Origin: JAFGSG01 sp964626055
GTDB lineage: Bacteria > Spirochaetota > UBA4802 > JAFGDQ01
Length of the DNA: 64,000 nt
Assembly: GCA_964626055.1 (NCBI GenBank)
Contig: CAZVDF010000013.1
Coordinates: 1 to 64,000 of the forward strand
Direction of reading: 5' to 3'
The notes under the pieces were generated by a model. That model saw only the letters and a list, made by a program, of their open reading frames with translations, did no database searches and was not told the DNA's origin. Positions 44,407 through 52,176 of the stretch are shown here, in pieces (position 1 is the stretch's first letter; every line of letters begins with the position of its first letter). A program made the position numbers and the translations under genes.

Positions 44407-45876
44407 CTATTTATCTTTTAAAAACTTTATACGCCATACTGATGTTTCAGGGACTTTTGAAGCCACTCCTCCATCAGTCTCTATATTCCAGTAGGTTTTC
44501 CATCTGTTAAAACCGATTTCCCTTTCTTCCACAATCTTTCTGAATTTCGCTATTGTCATACTACCGTCAATAAACTCGATCTGTACGGTTTTATCCTTGA
44601 TCAATTTCTCAAGCCCGCCTTCGACCAGATGCCAGTTCTTCCAGTCCTTCTGTATATAAATATATTCAGTATATAAAGATTCAGGTATTACAGCTTTTTT
44701 ATTTATCTCATTCCCGTCTGTATTTTTTATCTGATTATCCGGCTCCGGCATACCTTTCTTGGTTTTATCCGCGTCGATATTTTGATCCCTCTCGCTTGCC
44801 TGGCCGGAAGTTGCTTTTATCCGGCCATACCATTTCCCGTCTTTCCACTGCCCGGATAACTTTTTACCGCCCGGATACGTGTACGTGCCTGCCCCGTCCA
44901 TATTATCATTCTTCCATTCGCCTTCGTATCTCTCGCCTTTTTTTGGCCCCTTTGTCCATTTCATTACTCCATGGCCCTGTTTTTTCCCCAGCTCGAATTT
45001 TCCTTCATATATCCTCCCGTCGGCAAATGTATAAATACCCATGCCATCCATCTTATTGTTTTTCCATTCTCCTGTATATTTGTCTCCCTTACGCGGCCCG
45101 GCTGCCCATGTCATTGTGCCTTTGCCTTCCATCTTCCCGGCTTTGAAATCGCCTTCGTATCTGCTCCCATCGGCAAACGTATAAATGCCTTTTCCGTCCA
45201 TCCTGTCGTCTTTCCATTCCCCTTCGTATCTGCTCCCGTCGGCAAAAGTATAGACACCCTTGCCGTCCATCTTACCGTCTTTCCACTCGCCTTCGTACTT
45301 TTCTCCCTTACGAGTCCCGGATGCCCACATCATTGTGCCTTTGCCGTGCCGTTTATCATCTTTAAACGTACCGGTGTACTTGCTTCCATCTGCATAAGTG
45401 TACGTCCCCTGCCCGTCCATCTTATCATTGAACCACTCGCCTTCGTACTTTTCTCCCTTACGAGTCCCGGATGCCCACATCATTGTGCCTTTGCCGTGCC
45501 GTTTATCATCTTTAAACGTACCGGCGTACTTGCTTCCATCTGCATATGTGTACGTCCCCTGCCCGTCCATCTTATCGTTAAACCATTCTCCATCATATTT
45601 CTCGCCCTTGCGCAGCCCGGACGCCCATGTCATTGTTCCTTTTCCGTGTTTTTTGCCGTCTTTAAAATTCCCAGTATAAACGCTCCCGTCGTCATGCACA
45701 TATGTGCCGTAACCGTCGGTGCAATTGCCTTCTATGCATCCCGTTTTCTTCTTTTCTTTATCTGCGCTCAGCGTGCTTTCAGCAGATTTTTTTTCTTCTT
45801 CTTTTTCGCATGAAAGTTTAGGAAGAAATATTACAACAGATAAAATCAATATAAGATATGAAATCCTTTTTAGCAT
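44407..45876 (-). CDS. MORN-repeat lipoprotein
   Basis: The protein has 489 residues from ATG 45876 (CAGGGA lies just upstream; a longer reading adds 11 residues before the signal). The signal ends at the lipobox PKLSC. Residues about 40-325 hold about 12 MORN repeats (YEGEWKDGKMDGKGVYTFAD and variants), alternating short and long forms, with two 50-residue units that are identical except for one residue. The C-terminal 110 residues (SLYTEYIYIQKDWKNWHLVEGG...) are not recognised. MORN repeats form extended sheets and often mediate envelope or membrane contacts. The gene is bracketed by R2 inverted repeats. Confidence 0.85.
   Translation of the reverse strand: MLKRISYLILILSVVIFLPKLSCEKEEEKKSAESTLSADKEKKKTGCIEGNCTDGYGTYVHDDGSVYTGNFKDGKKHGKGTMTWASGLRKGEKYDGEWFNDKMDGQGTYTYADGSKYAGTFKDDKRHGKGTMMWASGTRKGEKYEGEWFNDKMDGQGTYTYADGSKYTGTFKDDKRHGKGTMMWASGTRKGEKYEGEWKDGKMDGKGVYTFADGSRYEGEWKDDRMDGKGIYTFADGSRYEGDFKAGKMEGKGTMTWAAGPRKGDKYTGEWKNNKMDGMGIYTFADGRIYEGKFELGKKQGHGVMKWTKGPKKGERYEGEWKNDNMDGAGTYTYPGGKKLSGQWKDGKWYGRIKATSGQASERDQNIDADKTKKGMPEPDNQIKNTDGNEINKKAVIPESLYTEYIYIQKDWKNWHLVEGGLEKLIKDKTVQIEFIDGSMTIAKFRKIVEEREIGFNRWKTYWNIETDGGVASKVPETSVWRIKFLKDK
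45285..45584. repeat. Recent 150-bp tandem duplication in MORN gene
   Basis: 45285-45434 and 45435-45584 differ at only about four positions over 150 bases, each encoding two MORN repeats. The high DNA identity shows a recent in-frame duplication, so repeat number probably varies between strains. Confidence 0.85.
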
Positions 45877-46001
45877 GTTATTCCCTGTTGATGATATACA
45901 AAATGACAATTTATTTTATCAGGCAAAGGCAAGAGCAAAAAACAATAATGATAGTCGATATTAGATAGTCAAAGTTATTGTGTCAATTTGATTTTTCTAA
46001 A

Positions 46002-46153
46002 TAAAATTCCCCGGGGCAAGCCCCCGGTACTGACGTACCGGCCGCCACCTTCGGTGTCGGCGGGGTATTATGTTTCAAGGCGTTATCGATTTGCTCCGCA
46101 AATCGATAGGCTTACATCCTCGACGCAAGCGTCAAGGTATTACGCCTTGAAAT
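46002..46153. repeat. R2-family repeat, upstream flank of MORN gene
   Basis: TAAAATTCCCCGGGGCAAGC to TACGCCTTGAAAT; the first 80 bases are the inverted copy of 44310-44391. The continuation (GTATTATGTTTCAAGGCG, ATCGATTTGCTCCGCAAATCGAT hairpin) matches 964-1163. Confidence 0.85.
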
Positions 46154-46193
46154 GAGACAGCGTGTATTAACGAGAGGAGCCATTTCCCAATCG

Positions 46194-46270
46194 TGATATA
46201 ATCCATCAATTTCAGGACCGTTGATGGCCGGGAATTGCCTTCTGCCTTGAAATTGATGGATATCATATCC
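46194..46270. repeat. Probable decayed member of the armed-hairpin family (element D)
   Basis: The inner arms (ATCCATCAATTTCA and complement) match perfectly for about 13 bp, and the outer parts imperfectly (TGATAT blocks shifted by three bases). The core at 46215-46247 begins GGACCG and ends TTCTGCC, which resembles the reverse-complemented ends of element A (GGACTG...TTCCGCA) with equal length. Confidence 0.45.
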
Positions 46271-46380
46271 CTAAAAGAACGATTTTTACCTCTCGGACAG
46301 TAACAGGCACGCGATTTAATACGTGTATACGAATGCCGTTAAAATATATTCTGTCGGATAGTATACTCCTGCCCGGAATA

Positions 46381-47715
46381 TCAGCTGACTTTCTTGAACG
46401 CGCCTGCCGGGAAGAAGCAATACGGGCACTCTTCCGGAGCTTCATCGCCGTAATGGATGTATCCGCACATCGAGCATCTCCATGCTGTTTTGTTGCCTTT
46501 CCCGAATCCTTCAGAGAGCGGGTCCATGTTCCTGTGCACGGGCATATTATCGAGCGATGGCATTACCGGCTTGTAAAGCGACAACAGATACTCCGCTACT
46601 ATGGAGCGCTGTACTTCGCTCGTGCCCTCGTAGATCCTCAGAAGCCGCACATCGCGCAGGATTTTTTCAACCGGATACATCTTTGTGTAGCCGTATCCGC
46701 CGAAAATCTGCAGGGCTTCGTTCACAACTTCAAGCGCGGCTTCCGTAGCATAGAACTTGGCAATGGAAGCGTTGATGGTGGAATCGATATTATTGTCCGC
46801 CTCCCACGCGGACTTCCACGACAGAAGACGCGCGGTCTCGATCTTCTGGTACATCTCGGCAAGCTTGAATTGTATCGCCTGGTAATTCATGATCGGCATG
46901 CCGAATGCTTTTCTCTTCTTTGTGTAATCCAGAGCGAATTCCATTGCAGATCTGGCCGCGCCTATCGCGAAGGAGCCTATGATGGGCCTTGTTCTGGAAA
47001 AAGTCTTCATGGCAAGAATAAAGCCCTTGCCTGGAGGGGCCAGTACATTTTCTTTCGGCACTCTGACGTTCCTGAAGTGCAGGCCGACGGTATTGGAGCA
47101 TCTCTGTCCCATTTTAGGAATGGGCTTGCCTATGGAGACGCCGTCCCATTCCTTCTCGATCAGGAAAGCGCATATCCCTTCATGCCTGGATTTCGGGTCA
47201 ATCGTCGCGAATACGGTCATGTAATCCGATATGCCTCCGTTCGTGATCCAGTACTTCGTTCCGTTTATGATAAAATCATCACCATCCTGTTTTGCGTTGC
47301 ATCTGATACCTGCCACATCGGATCCCATCACAGGCTCGGATGTCGCAAAGCATATCATCTTTCCTTCTTTCGCGATTTCAGGCAGGTATTTTTTCTTTGC
47401 CCCGTCATTCCTGCTTAGAAGTACAGGCTCCATGCCGAGAGAATTATCGAAGATAGACGTTGCGAGTCCCGGGCAGGCGGCAGCTATTTCCTCGGTCAGA
47501 ATAGCAGCTTCTATAAGCCCGTAGCCTTTGCCCCCGTATTCTTTTGGTATATCGGTATTCATTATTCCGGCCTCATATGCCTTTTTAATAACAGGCATGG
47601 GCGTTTCATCCTTTTCATCATAATAAGAAGCTACGGGAAGTATTTCCCTGAGCGCAAACTCGCGCGCTTCCTTTCTTAACTTTTCCTGTTCCGGCGTAAG
47701 TGAAAAATTCAACAT
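46381..47715 (-). CDS. Acyl-CoA dehydrogenase fused to a rubredoxin-like domain
   Basis: The protein has 444 residues. The start is the second ATG: the first, at 47730, lies within the GGAGGT ribosome site. Residues 1-385 are a complete FAD-dependent acyl-CoA dehydrogenase: FATSEPVMGSDVAGI, YWITNGG, KMGQRCSNTVGLHF, YTKKRKAFGMPIMNYQAIQFKLAEM, QIFGGYGYTKMYPVEKILRD and the catalytic Glu in RIYEGTSEVQ. The C-terminal 40 residues (AWRCSMCGYIHYGDEAPEECPYCFF) form a rubredoxin-type iron site. The fusion suggests direct electron transfer from FAD, bypassing or preceding ETF. No other beta-oxidation gene is near. Confidence 0.92.
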   Translation of the reverse strand: MLNFSLTPEQEKLRKEAREFALREILPVASYYDEKDETPMPVIKKAYEAGIMNTDIPKEYGGKGYGLIEAAILTEEIAAACPGLATSIFDNSLGMEPVLLSRNDGAKKKYLPEIAKEGKMICFATSEPVMGSDVAGIRCNAKQDGDDFIINGTKYWITNGGISDYMTVFATIDPKSRHEGICAFLIEKEWDGVSIGKPIPKMGQRCSNTVGLHFRNVRVPKENVLAPPGKGFILAMKTFSRTRPIIGSFAIGAARSAMEFALDYTKKRKAFGMPIMNYQAIQFKLAEMYQKIETARLLSWKSAWEADNNIDSTINASIAKFYATEAALEVVNEALQIFGGYGYTKMYPVEKILRDVRLLRIYEGTSEVQRSIVAEYLLSLYKPVMPSLDNMPVHRNMDPLSEGFGKGNKTAWRCSMCGYIHYGDEAPEECPYCFFPAGAFKKVS

Positions 47716-47958
47716 AAATTTTACCTCCATATAGTGTCATTTCCAGTACATTATTATTGAAAAATCTTTCTTTGAGTTCTGCATTGAATTATTATAAGCA
47801 AAAAATATTTTCAATTGCAACCTAAAATTCAGATGATTTTATTAATAAAATTTTGTTGAAATTGTATTCTATAATCCGATAAATCATTACTCTGAAGCTA
47901 TCTGAAAGTTTTATGATAACTTCCTGTTACCCGATATAATTTTATAAAGGAAAAAATA

Positions 47959-48681
47959 ATGCAAACAGGAAAATTAACTGCTATTGCCGCCGTTATTATT
48001 ATGCTTTCTTGCGGAACTTTCAACGGATCGAGGGATGACCTTAAAGAGCGGCTGAGAGCCGAAAATAGCCTTATGAAAAGCAGGCTTGCGCTGCTTCAAA
48101 GAGAAAACTCCGTGCTTAAAGACGAGAACATACAGGCAAAAAAAGAGATACAACAGCTCAACGCAAAAATTGAAAAATTAAACTCCGATATGCTTTCATC
48201 CAGGGAAAGATACGAGAAGGACGCAGCTCTCCGTGAAAATCAGTATAATAGTCTTGAAACAAGATATTATATGATGGAAAAAGAAACCAGTGCGAAAATC
48301 CAGGAACTTACAGTATCGAATAAAAACATGGAGACGAAATTTACGCTTGAGATAAAACAGCTATATAACAATATAAAAAACCAGCAGGACGCTTTCAGCA
48401 AAGAACGTGAAATTATCCGCAATGACAGGATACAAAAGGAAACTGCCATGATGAAACAGATTGAAGAGCTGAAAAATTTGCTGACAGACAAGGAAAACAT
48501 AATCGAATCGCAAAAAACCTCTTTGGGCGAATTGTCAATCAAGCTGAAGGAATCTGAAAAAATTAACAGTAAAACAGAAAAAACCTTATCAAATCTGGAA
48601 AAAGAAAATGCAAGCCTTAAAGAAAAACTCCAGATATCGGCTACTGCTTCTCCGGCTTCGGGGAACATGCCTAAGAAATAA
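47959..48681 (+). CDS. Coiled-coil lipoprotein of unknown function
   Basis: The protein has 240 residues. The signal (AIAAVIIMLSC) ends in an LSC lipobox with lipidation at Cys19. Residues about 28-220 form a long coiled coil with heptad Leu/Ile/Met (RLRAENSLMKSRLALLQREN, IQQLNAKIEKLNSDML). The tail is Ala/Ser/Pro-rich. It probably spans part of the periplasm from the membrane. The next gene starts 31 bases downstream and codes for an exported barrel protein; the two may act together. Confidence 0.75.
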   Translation: MQTGKLTAIAAVIIMLSCGTFNGSRDDLKERLRAENSLMKSRLALLQRENSVLKDENIQAKKEIQQLNAKIEKLNSDMLSSRERYEKDAALRENQYNSLETRYYMMEKETSAKIQELTVSNKNMETKFTLEIKQLYNNIKNQQDAFSKEREIIRNDRIQKETAMMKQIEELKNLLTDKENIIESQKTSLGELSIKLKESEKINSKTEKTLSNLEKENASLKEKLQISATASPASGNMPKK

Positions 48682-48712
48682 AAATATAAAAAATGATCAG
48701 ATAATCCTCCGG

Positions 48713-50854
48713 ATGCAGCAAACAAAAAAAATAATTATTAAATTTATTTTTATTCTTATTATATTTGCTGCAACAAACAGCTTTTTTATTAATTCAATTT
48801 CAGCGAAAGAAGAATTCGGCTTAATTGTAACTTCCAACCTGGGCGGACGTTTCTCAATTAACGAGACCGATGAAAAAAAGGATTTCATGCTGACTCTGGC
48901 ACAAAGCATGCTGACCGAAAGCAAAGCCAGAAATACAGATCTGTATATCGATCTGGGAAATGCATTCTATCCAGGCCTGCTTACCAAGTACAGCTATGGC
49001 TCGGTGATGATGGATTTTTTTAATTTCTTCGCATGCAATGCAGTGTTAATCTCCTCCAAAGACCTGCGTATAGGCATCGATAATCTTAAGTTTTTAAGTT
49101 CCGGGAAAAGCACCAGGCTGTTGTCAGCCAATATCATCAAAGATAAAAAAATTTTATTCGATCCATATTTAATTCATACCAAAAAGAATACTTCTGTTGC
49201 ATTTGCGGCTGTTTCATCAAAAAAAATAAATTTTTATATTGCCGAAAAAAACCTCTACGAAATCAGGCTGGAAGATGAAAAAAATCCCCTGGCCGAAACC
49301 ATCAGAAATCTTAAGAACAGAGGCATCAATCACATAGTTCTTCTTTCAGGGCTGAGCATAAAAGATACCGTCTCTCTCCTTCTGCAGAACAGGCAGATAC
49401 AGCTAGCCTTATGCGGAGGAGACAATAATGCCGAACTCTTCACGGGCAAAGCGTCGCGCATAGATCTCTCAGACGGCAGATCGGTGCTGCTTTTGCCGGG
49501 AGGAGACGTGTTCTACTCACTGCGTTTTCAGGTGGATACGGGAAGTATATCCATGTTAAATGTCAAACGAATAACGCCTGCGCCTGTCCCGGTCGATTCG
49601 CAGAACTATTCGGAGTTCGCAAACCGGCTGGCGCTCTGGAAGAAAAAATTTACTGCAGAAAATGAGCAGATCATTACACGTACGGGAGCAAAAAAAGTAA
49701 TTGTCAACGATGCTAAACTTTTATCGCTGCTTCGGGACAAATTCAACGCCGAAATTGCAATTTCCGAGTACAATACGATTCAGGATTCAGAATTCAGCGG
49801 CGACATTAAACGTTCGGATCTCCTTTATGCAATAAATTCGGATTACAATATTTTCCTCTTCTCTCTGAAAGGAGACGACCTGAAGAACATAAACGACACT
49901 GATGGTTCTCTTTTAATAGACGGGATTAAAGACGGACGGATACAGGAATATCCAATTGATGAAAAACGCATGTACCGTATTGTGGCCACCCAGCCAGCGT
50001 TTGAAAAAATTGAGCATCTTCTGCGAAAGCGCGTCTCTTACCATAATACATGGGAAAACATTACTGATATCATCAGTTCCGACATAAAAGATAAACAGGT
50101 GATTTTGAGAACTAATTACAATTATCTAGAGCAAAGCTTCCGCACAACAGTAGATATCTATCTTTCCAATTTTTTTGAAAACAACAGCGTACGTAAACGC
50201 GACGGCATCGACGCTCCGGTCGGGCAGGCTGAATACAGCAATAAAAGGTGGGGGATGGAGAATAGGATAGATTTAACTGTTTATAACAGTTATCATCAAT
50301 TTATCCTTACTCCCTACATATTTTACGAACGCCAGGATGAACAGAACTTGAATAATCTTCTTCGCGGGACCTTCACATACAGACTAAATCTGTATGAAAT
50401 TATTAAACCGTATCAGAAATCGCAGGCAGATACCGTCATTAAAGAAGTAAACGGCCTTCGACCTGTTTATATCCGTGAAACAGCAGGTATCAATGCCGTA
50501 ACAGAAACGCTTCAAGTAAAATCCGGTATTGGTTTTGAGAAGTATATACACGATCAGGCAGCAAAGCCTGTTTACGGATTCGAATTTATCTTCAGCTATA
50601 AACTTCCCTTTTTTAATAATTTTACATATGGATTTAATGCGGACACATTTATATCTGCGCAGTCCCTTAAAAAAACAAAGCGGTATATCCGAAGCGATAT
50701 AACCAATACTCTCTCGGTATCAATGAATCAATTTCTGAGTATTTCACTTAAATACCGGTGGTTTTATTATTATTCGGGAGAATTTAAAGATAGATATGAA
50801 AATTATCAGACTATTATTTCCGCCGACCTGACGACTGATTTTAAAATCTGGTAA
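48713..50854 (+). CDS. Degenerate 5'-nucleotidase-like protein with C-terminal barrel-like domain
   Basis: The protein has 713 residues from ATG 48713; a longer reading overlaps the previous gene and puts the signal internally. A signal peptide spans about 1-31. Residues about 35-260 follow the UshA/SoxB metallophosphatase pattern, but the metal ligands are gone: TNDxHG reads TSNLGG, DxGD reads DLGN, GNHEFD reads SKDLRI, GGH reads GGD. Residues about 285-475 match the 5'-nucleotidase C-terminal domain (SDLLYAINSDYNIFLFSLKGDDL). The last 230 residues are strand-rich (FILTPYIFYERQDE, ISLKYRWFYYYSGEF) and look like an outer-membrane barrel. It is probably a non-enzymatic surface protein. Confidence 0.65.
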   Translation: MQQTKKIIIKFIFILIIFAATNSFFINSISAKEEFGLIVTSNLGGRFSINETDEKKDFMLTLAQSMLTESKARNTDLYIDLGNAFYPGLLTKYSYGSVMMDFFNFFACNAVLISSKDLRIGIDNLKFLSSGKSTRLLSANIIKDKKILFDPYLIHTKKNTSVAFAAVSSKKINFYIAEKNLYEIRLEDEKNPLAETIRNLKNRGINHIVLLSGLSIKDTVSLLLQNRQIQLALCGGDNNAELFTGKASRIDLSDGRSVLLLPGGDVFYSLRFQVDTGSISMLNVKRITPAPVPVDSQNYSEFANRLALWKKKFTAENEQIITRTGAKKVIVNDAKLLSLLRDKFNAEIAISEYNTIQDSEFSGDIKRSDLLYAINSDYNIFLFSLKGDDLKNINDTDGSLLIDGIKDGRIQEYPIDEKRMYRIVATQPAFEKIEHLLRKRVSYHNTWENITDIISSDIKDKQVILRTNYNYLEQSFRTTVDIYLSNFFENNSVRKRDGIDAPVGQAEYSNKRWGMENRIDLTVYNSYHQFILTPYIFYERQDEQNLNNLLRGTFTYRLNLYEIIKPYQKSQADTVIKEVNGLRPVYIRETAGINAVTETLQVKSGIGFEKYIHDQAAKPVYGFEFIFSYKLPFFNNFTYGFNADTFISAQSLKKTKRYIRSDITNTLSVSMNQFLSISLKYRWFYYYSGEFKDRYENYQTIISADLTTDFKIW

Positions 50855-50995
50855 AATGCCATGAAAGCATAAATACTTGACATTGCATCTTTTTTAAAAT
50901 AATAATCTGTTAATAGTTAAATACATTTCAAACAATATGGCTTATTCCAGAAAATTGATGAAAAGAATAAAATAGAAAAATGTATGCTTTTACCT

Positions 50996-51018
50996 TCCCC
51001 CTATCCCCCGGAGGGGGC
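50996..51018. repeat. GC-rich palindrome-family unit (left of DUF559 fragment)
   Basis: TTCCCCCTATCCCCCGGAGG, then GGGC. With the unit at 51158 it brackets a DUF559 remnant. Confidence 0.8.
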
Positions 51019-51034
51019 AAAAAGAAAACAAAAA

Positions 51035-51112
51035 GACAATGACAGAGATAAATTTTTAAAAGATATAGGGATACAGTCAATAAGACTACGCAATGAAGAA
51101 ATAATAAATTAA
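51035..51112 (+). pseudogene. C-terminal fragment of a DUF559 endonuclease gene
   Basis: In one frame the DNA reads DNDRDKFLKDIGIQSIRLRN, then EEII and N-stop. This matches the end of DUF559 proteins (compare DKYRDQLLESLGIKTLRIKD at 60385-60741). The rest of the gene is absent. It is enclosed by two palindrome units (50996-51018 and 51158-51183). Confidence 0.65.
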
Positions 51113-51157
51113 CCCGGTTGCTGTTTTTAAAAGAATAAAAGATGATTTATATGAAGG

Positions 51158-51183
51158 TGCCCCCCACTGGGGGATAGGGGGAA
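51158..51183. repeat. GC-rich palindrome-family unit (right of DUF559 fragment)
   Basis: TGCCCCCCACTGGGGGATAG, then GGGGG. It has the same orientation as the unit at 50996. Confidence 0.8.
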
Positions 51184-51281
51184 GGCGAAGGCATTTCTCA
51201 GTATTTCCGGAAGAGTTAGAAATACTATTTGAAGAATTATCACTTTTTTCAGGATTATTCTCGATCAACAGGATTAACTAT

Positions 51282-52025
51282 ATGGAAGCAAATTTCAAAA
51301 AAGCGGCAGACTTAATTAAAAATTCCAAAAACCTTATCGCGCTTACCGGCGCGGGGCATTCAGTCGAAAGCGGGATACCGGATTTCAGAGGGAAAGACGG
51401 GCTCTGGTCGAGATACGATCCCATGGTTTATGCTCACATAGAAATGTTCAGAAGGCATCCGGAAAAATCGTGGGAAATGCTCGCCGAGATGCAGGAACTT
51501 ACCGGAAATGCAAAGCCGAATGCCGCGCATTATGCGCTCGCGAAGCTTGAGGAGCTCGGTTACCTGAAAGCTATCATAACACAGAATGTGGACAATCTGC
51601 ATCAGGAAGCCGGGAATAAAAAAGTCATCGAGTTCCACGGCAACGACAAGCATCTCGAATGCCTGGACTGCGGCCGCATTTACGATGCGGGCGAATTCCG
51701 GATCTCCAAAAAAGCCATGCCTGTCTGCAAAGATTGCCAGAGCATATTAAAGCCTACCGTCGTCTTTTTCGGCGAAGCAATTCCGCACGCGGCTCTCATG
51801 GAATCGATGATGCTCGCGCAAAAAGCCGATGTCGTAATGGTAGTGGGCACATCCGCACAGGTTTATCCGGCGGCGTCGATACCTTACAACGCCAAAGAAC
51901 ACGGAGCTTCTGTAATAGAAATGAATCTCGAGGAGACAACCCTGAGCCGCTCCATCACGGATATTTTCATTCAGGGACTGCTCGGCACAACACTGCCCGA
52001 GCTTTTAAGGCATGTGGAAAGCTGA
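51282..52025 (+). CDS. cobB: Sir2-family NAD-dependent protein deacylase
   Basis: Sirtuins remove acyl groups from lysines using NAD, for example to activate acetyl-CoA synthetase. The protein has 247 residues. NAD-binding motifs are ALTGAGHSVESGIPDFRGKDGLW, ITQNVDNLHQEAG and EFHGN (catalytic His), then FFGEAIP and VVGTSAQVYPAA. Zinc is held by CLDCG and CKDCQ. The family's GAGxSxxSGIPDFR is complete. It stands alone after the palindrome-DUF559 region. Confidence 0.95.
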   Translation: MEANFKKAADLIKNSKNLIALTGAGHSVESGIPDFRGKDGLWSRYDPMVYAHIEMFRRHPEKSWEMLAEMQELTGNAKPNAAHYALAKLEELGYLKAIITQNVDNLHQEAGNKKVIEFHGNDKHLECLDCGRIYDAGEFRISKKAMPVCKDCQSILKPTVVFFGEAIPHAALMESMMLAQKADVVMVVGTSAQVYPAASIPYNAKEHGASVIEMNLEETTLSRSITDIFIQGLLGTTLPELLRHVES

Positions 52026-52176
52026 AAGCTTTCTTGACGTTTATTGAGCAAACCAGACATCTATAAATCAATATACTGAATATTATAAATGCTGTTCCGG
52101 GGATATAAACTACAGCACTTTGCCGGCAGGGTTTTAATTTGTTGACATTAATTTATTTTCATCAGAAATTCCGAAT

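Noticed and set aside
45285..45584. Regular 150-bp repeats considered as a CRISPR-like array
   Set aside because: The repeats are contiguous, without unique spacers, and encode MORN units in frame.
44971..45813. A 280-codon open frame opposite the MORN gene with repeats of its own
   Set aside because: The repeats only mirror the MORN repeats on the coding strand.
46333..47418. A 361-codon open frame on the + strand
   Set aside because: It is antisense to the acyl-CoA dehydrogenase, whose family motifs are unambiguous. The + frame shows no family pattern or ribosome site.
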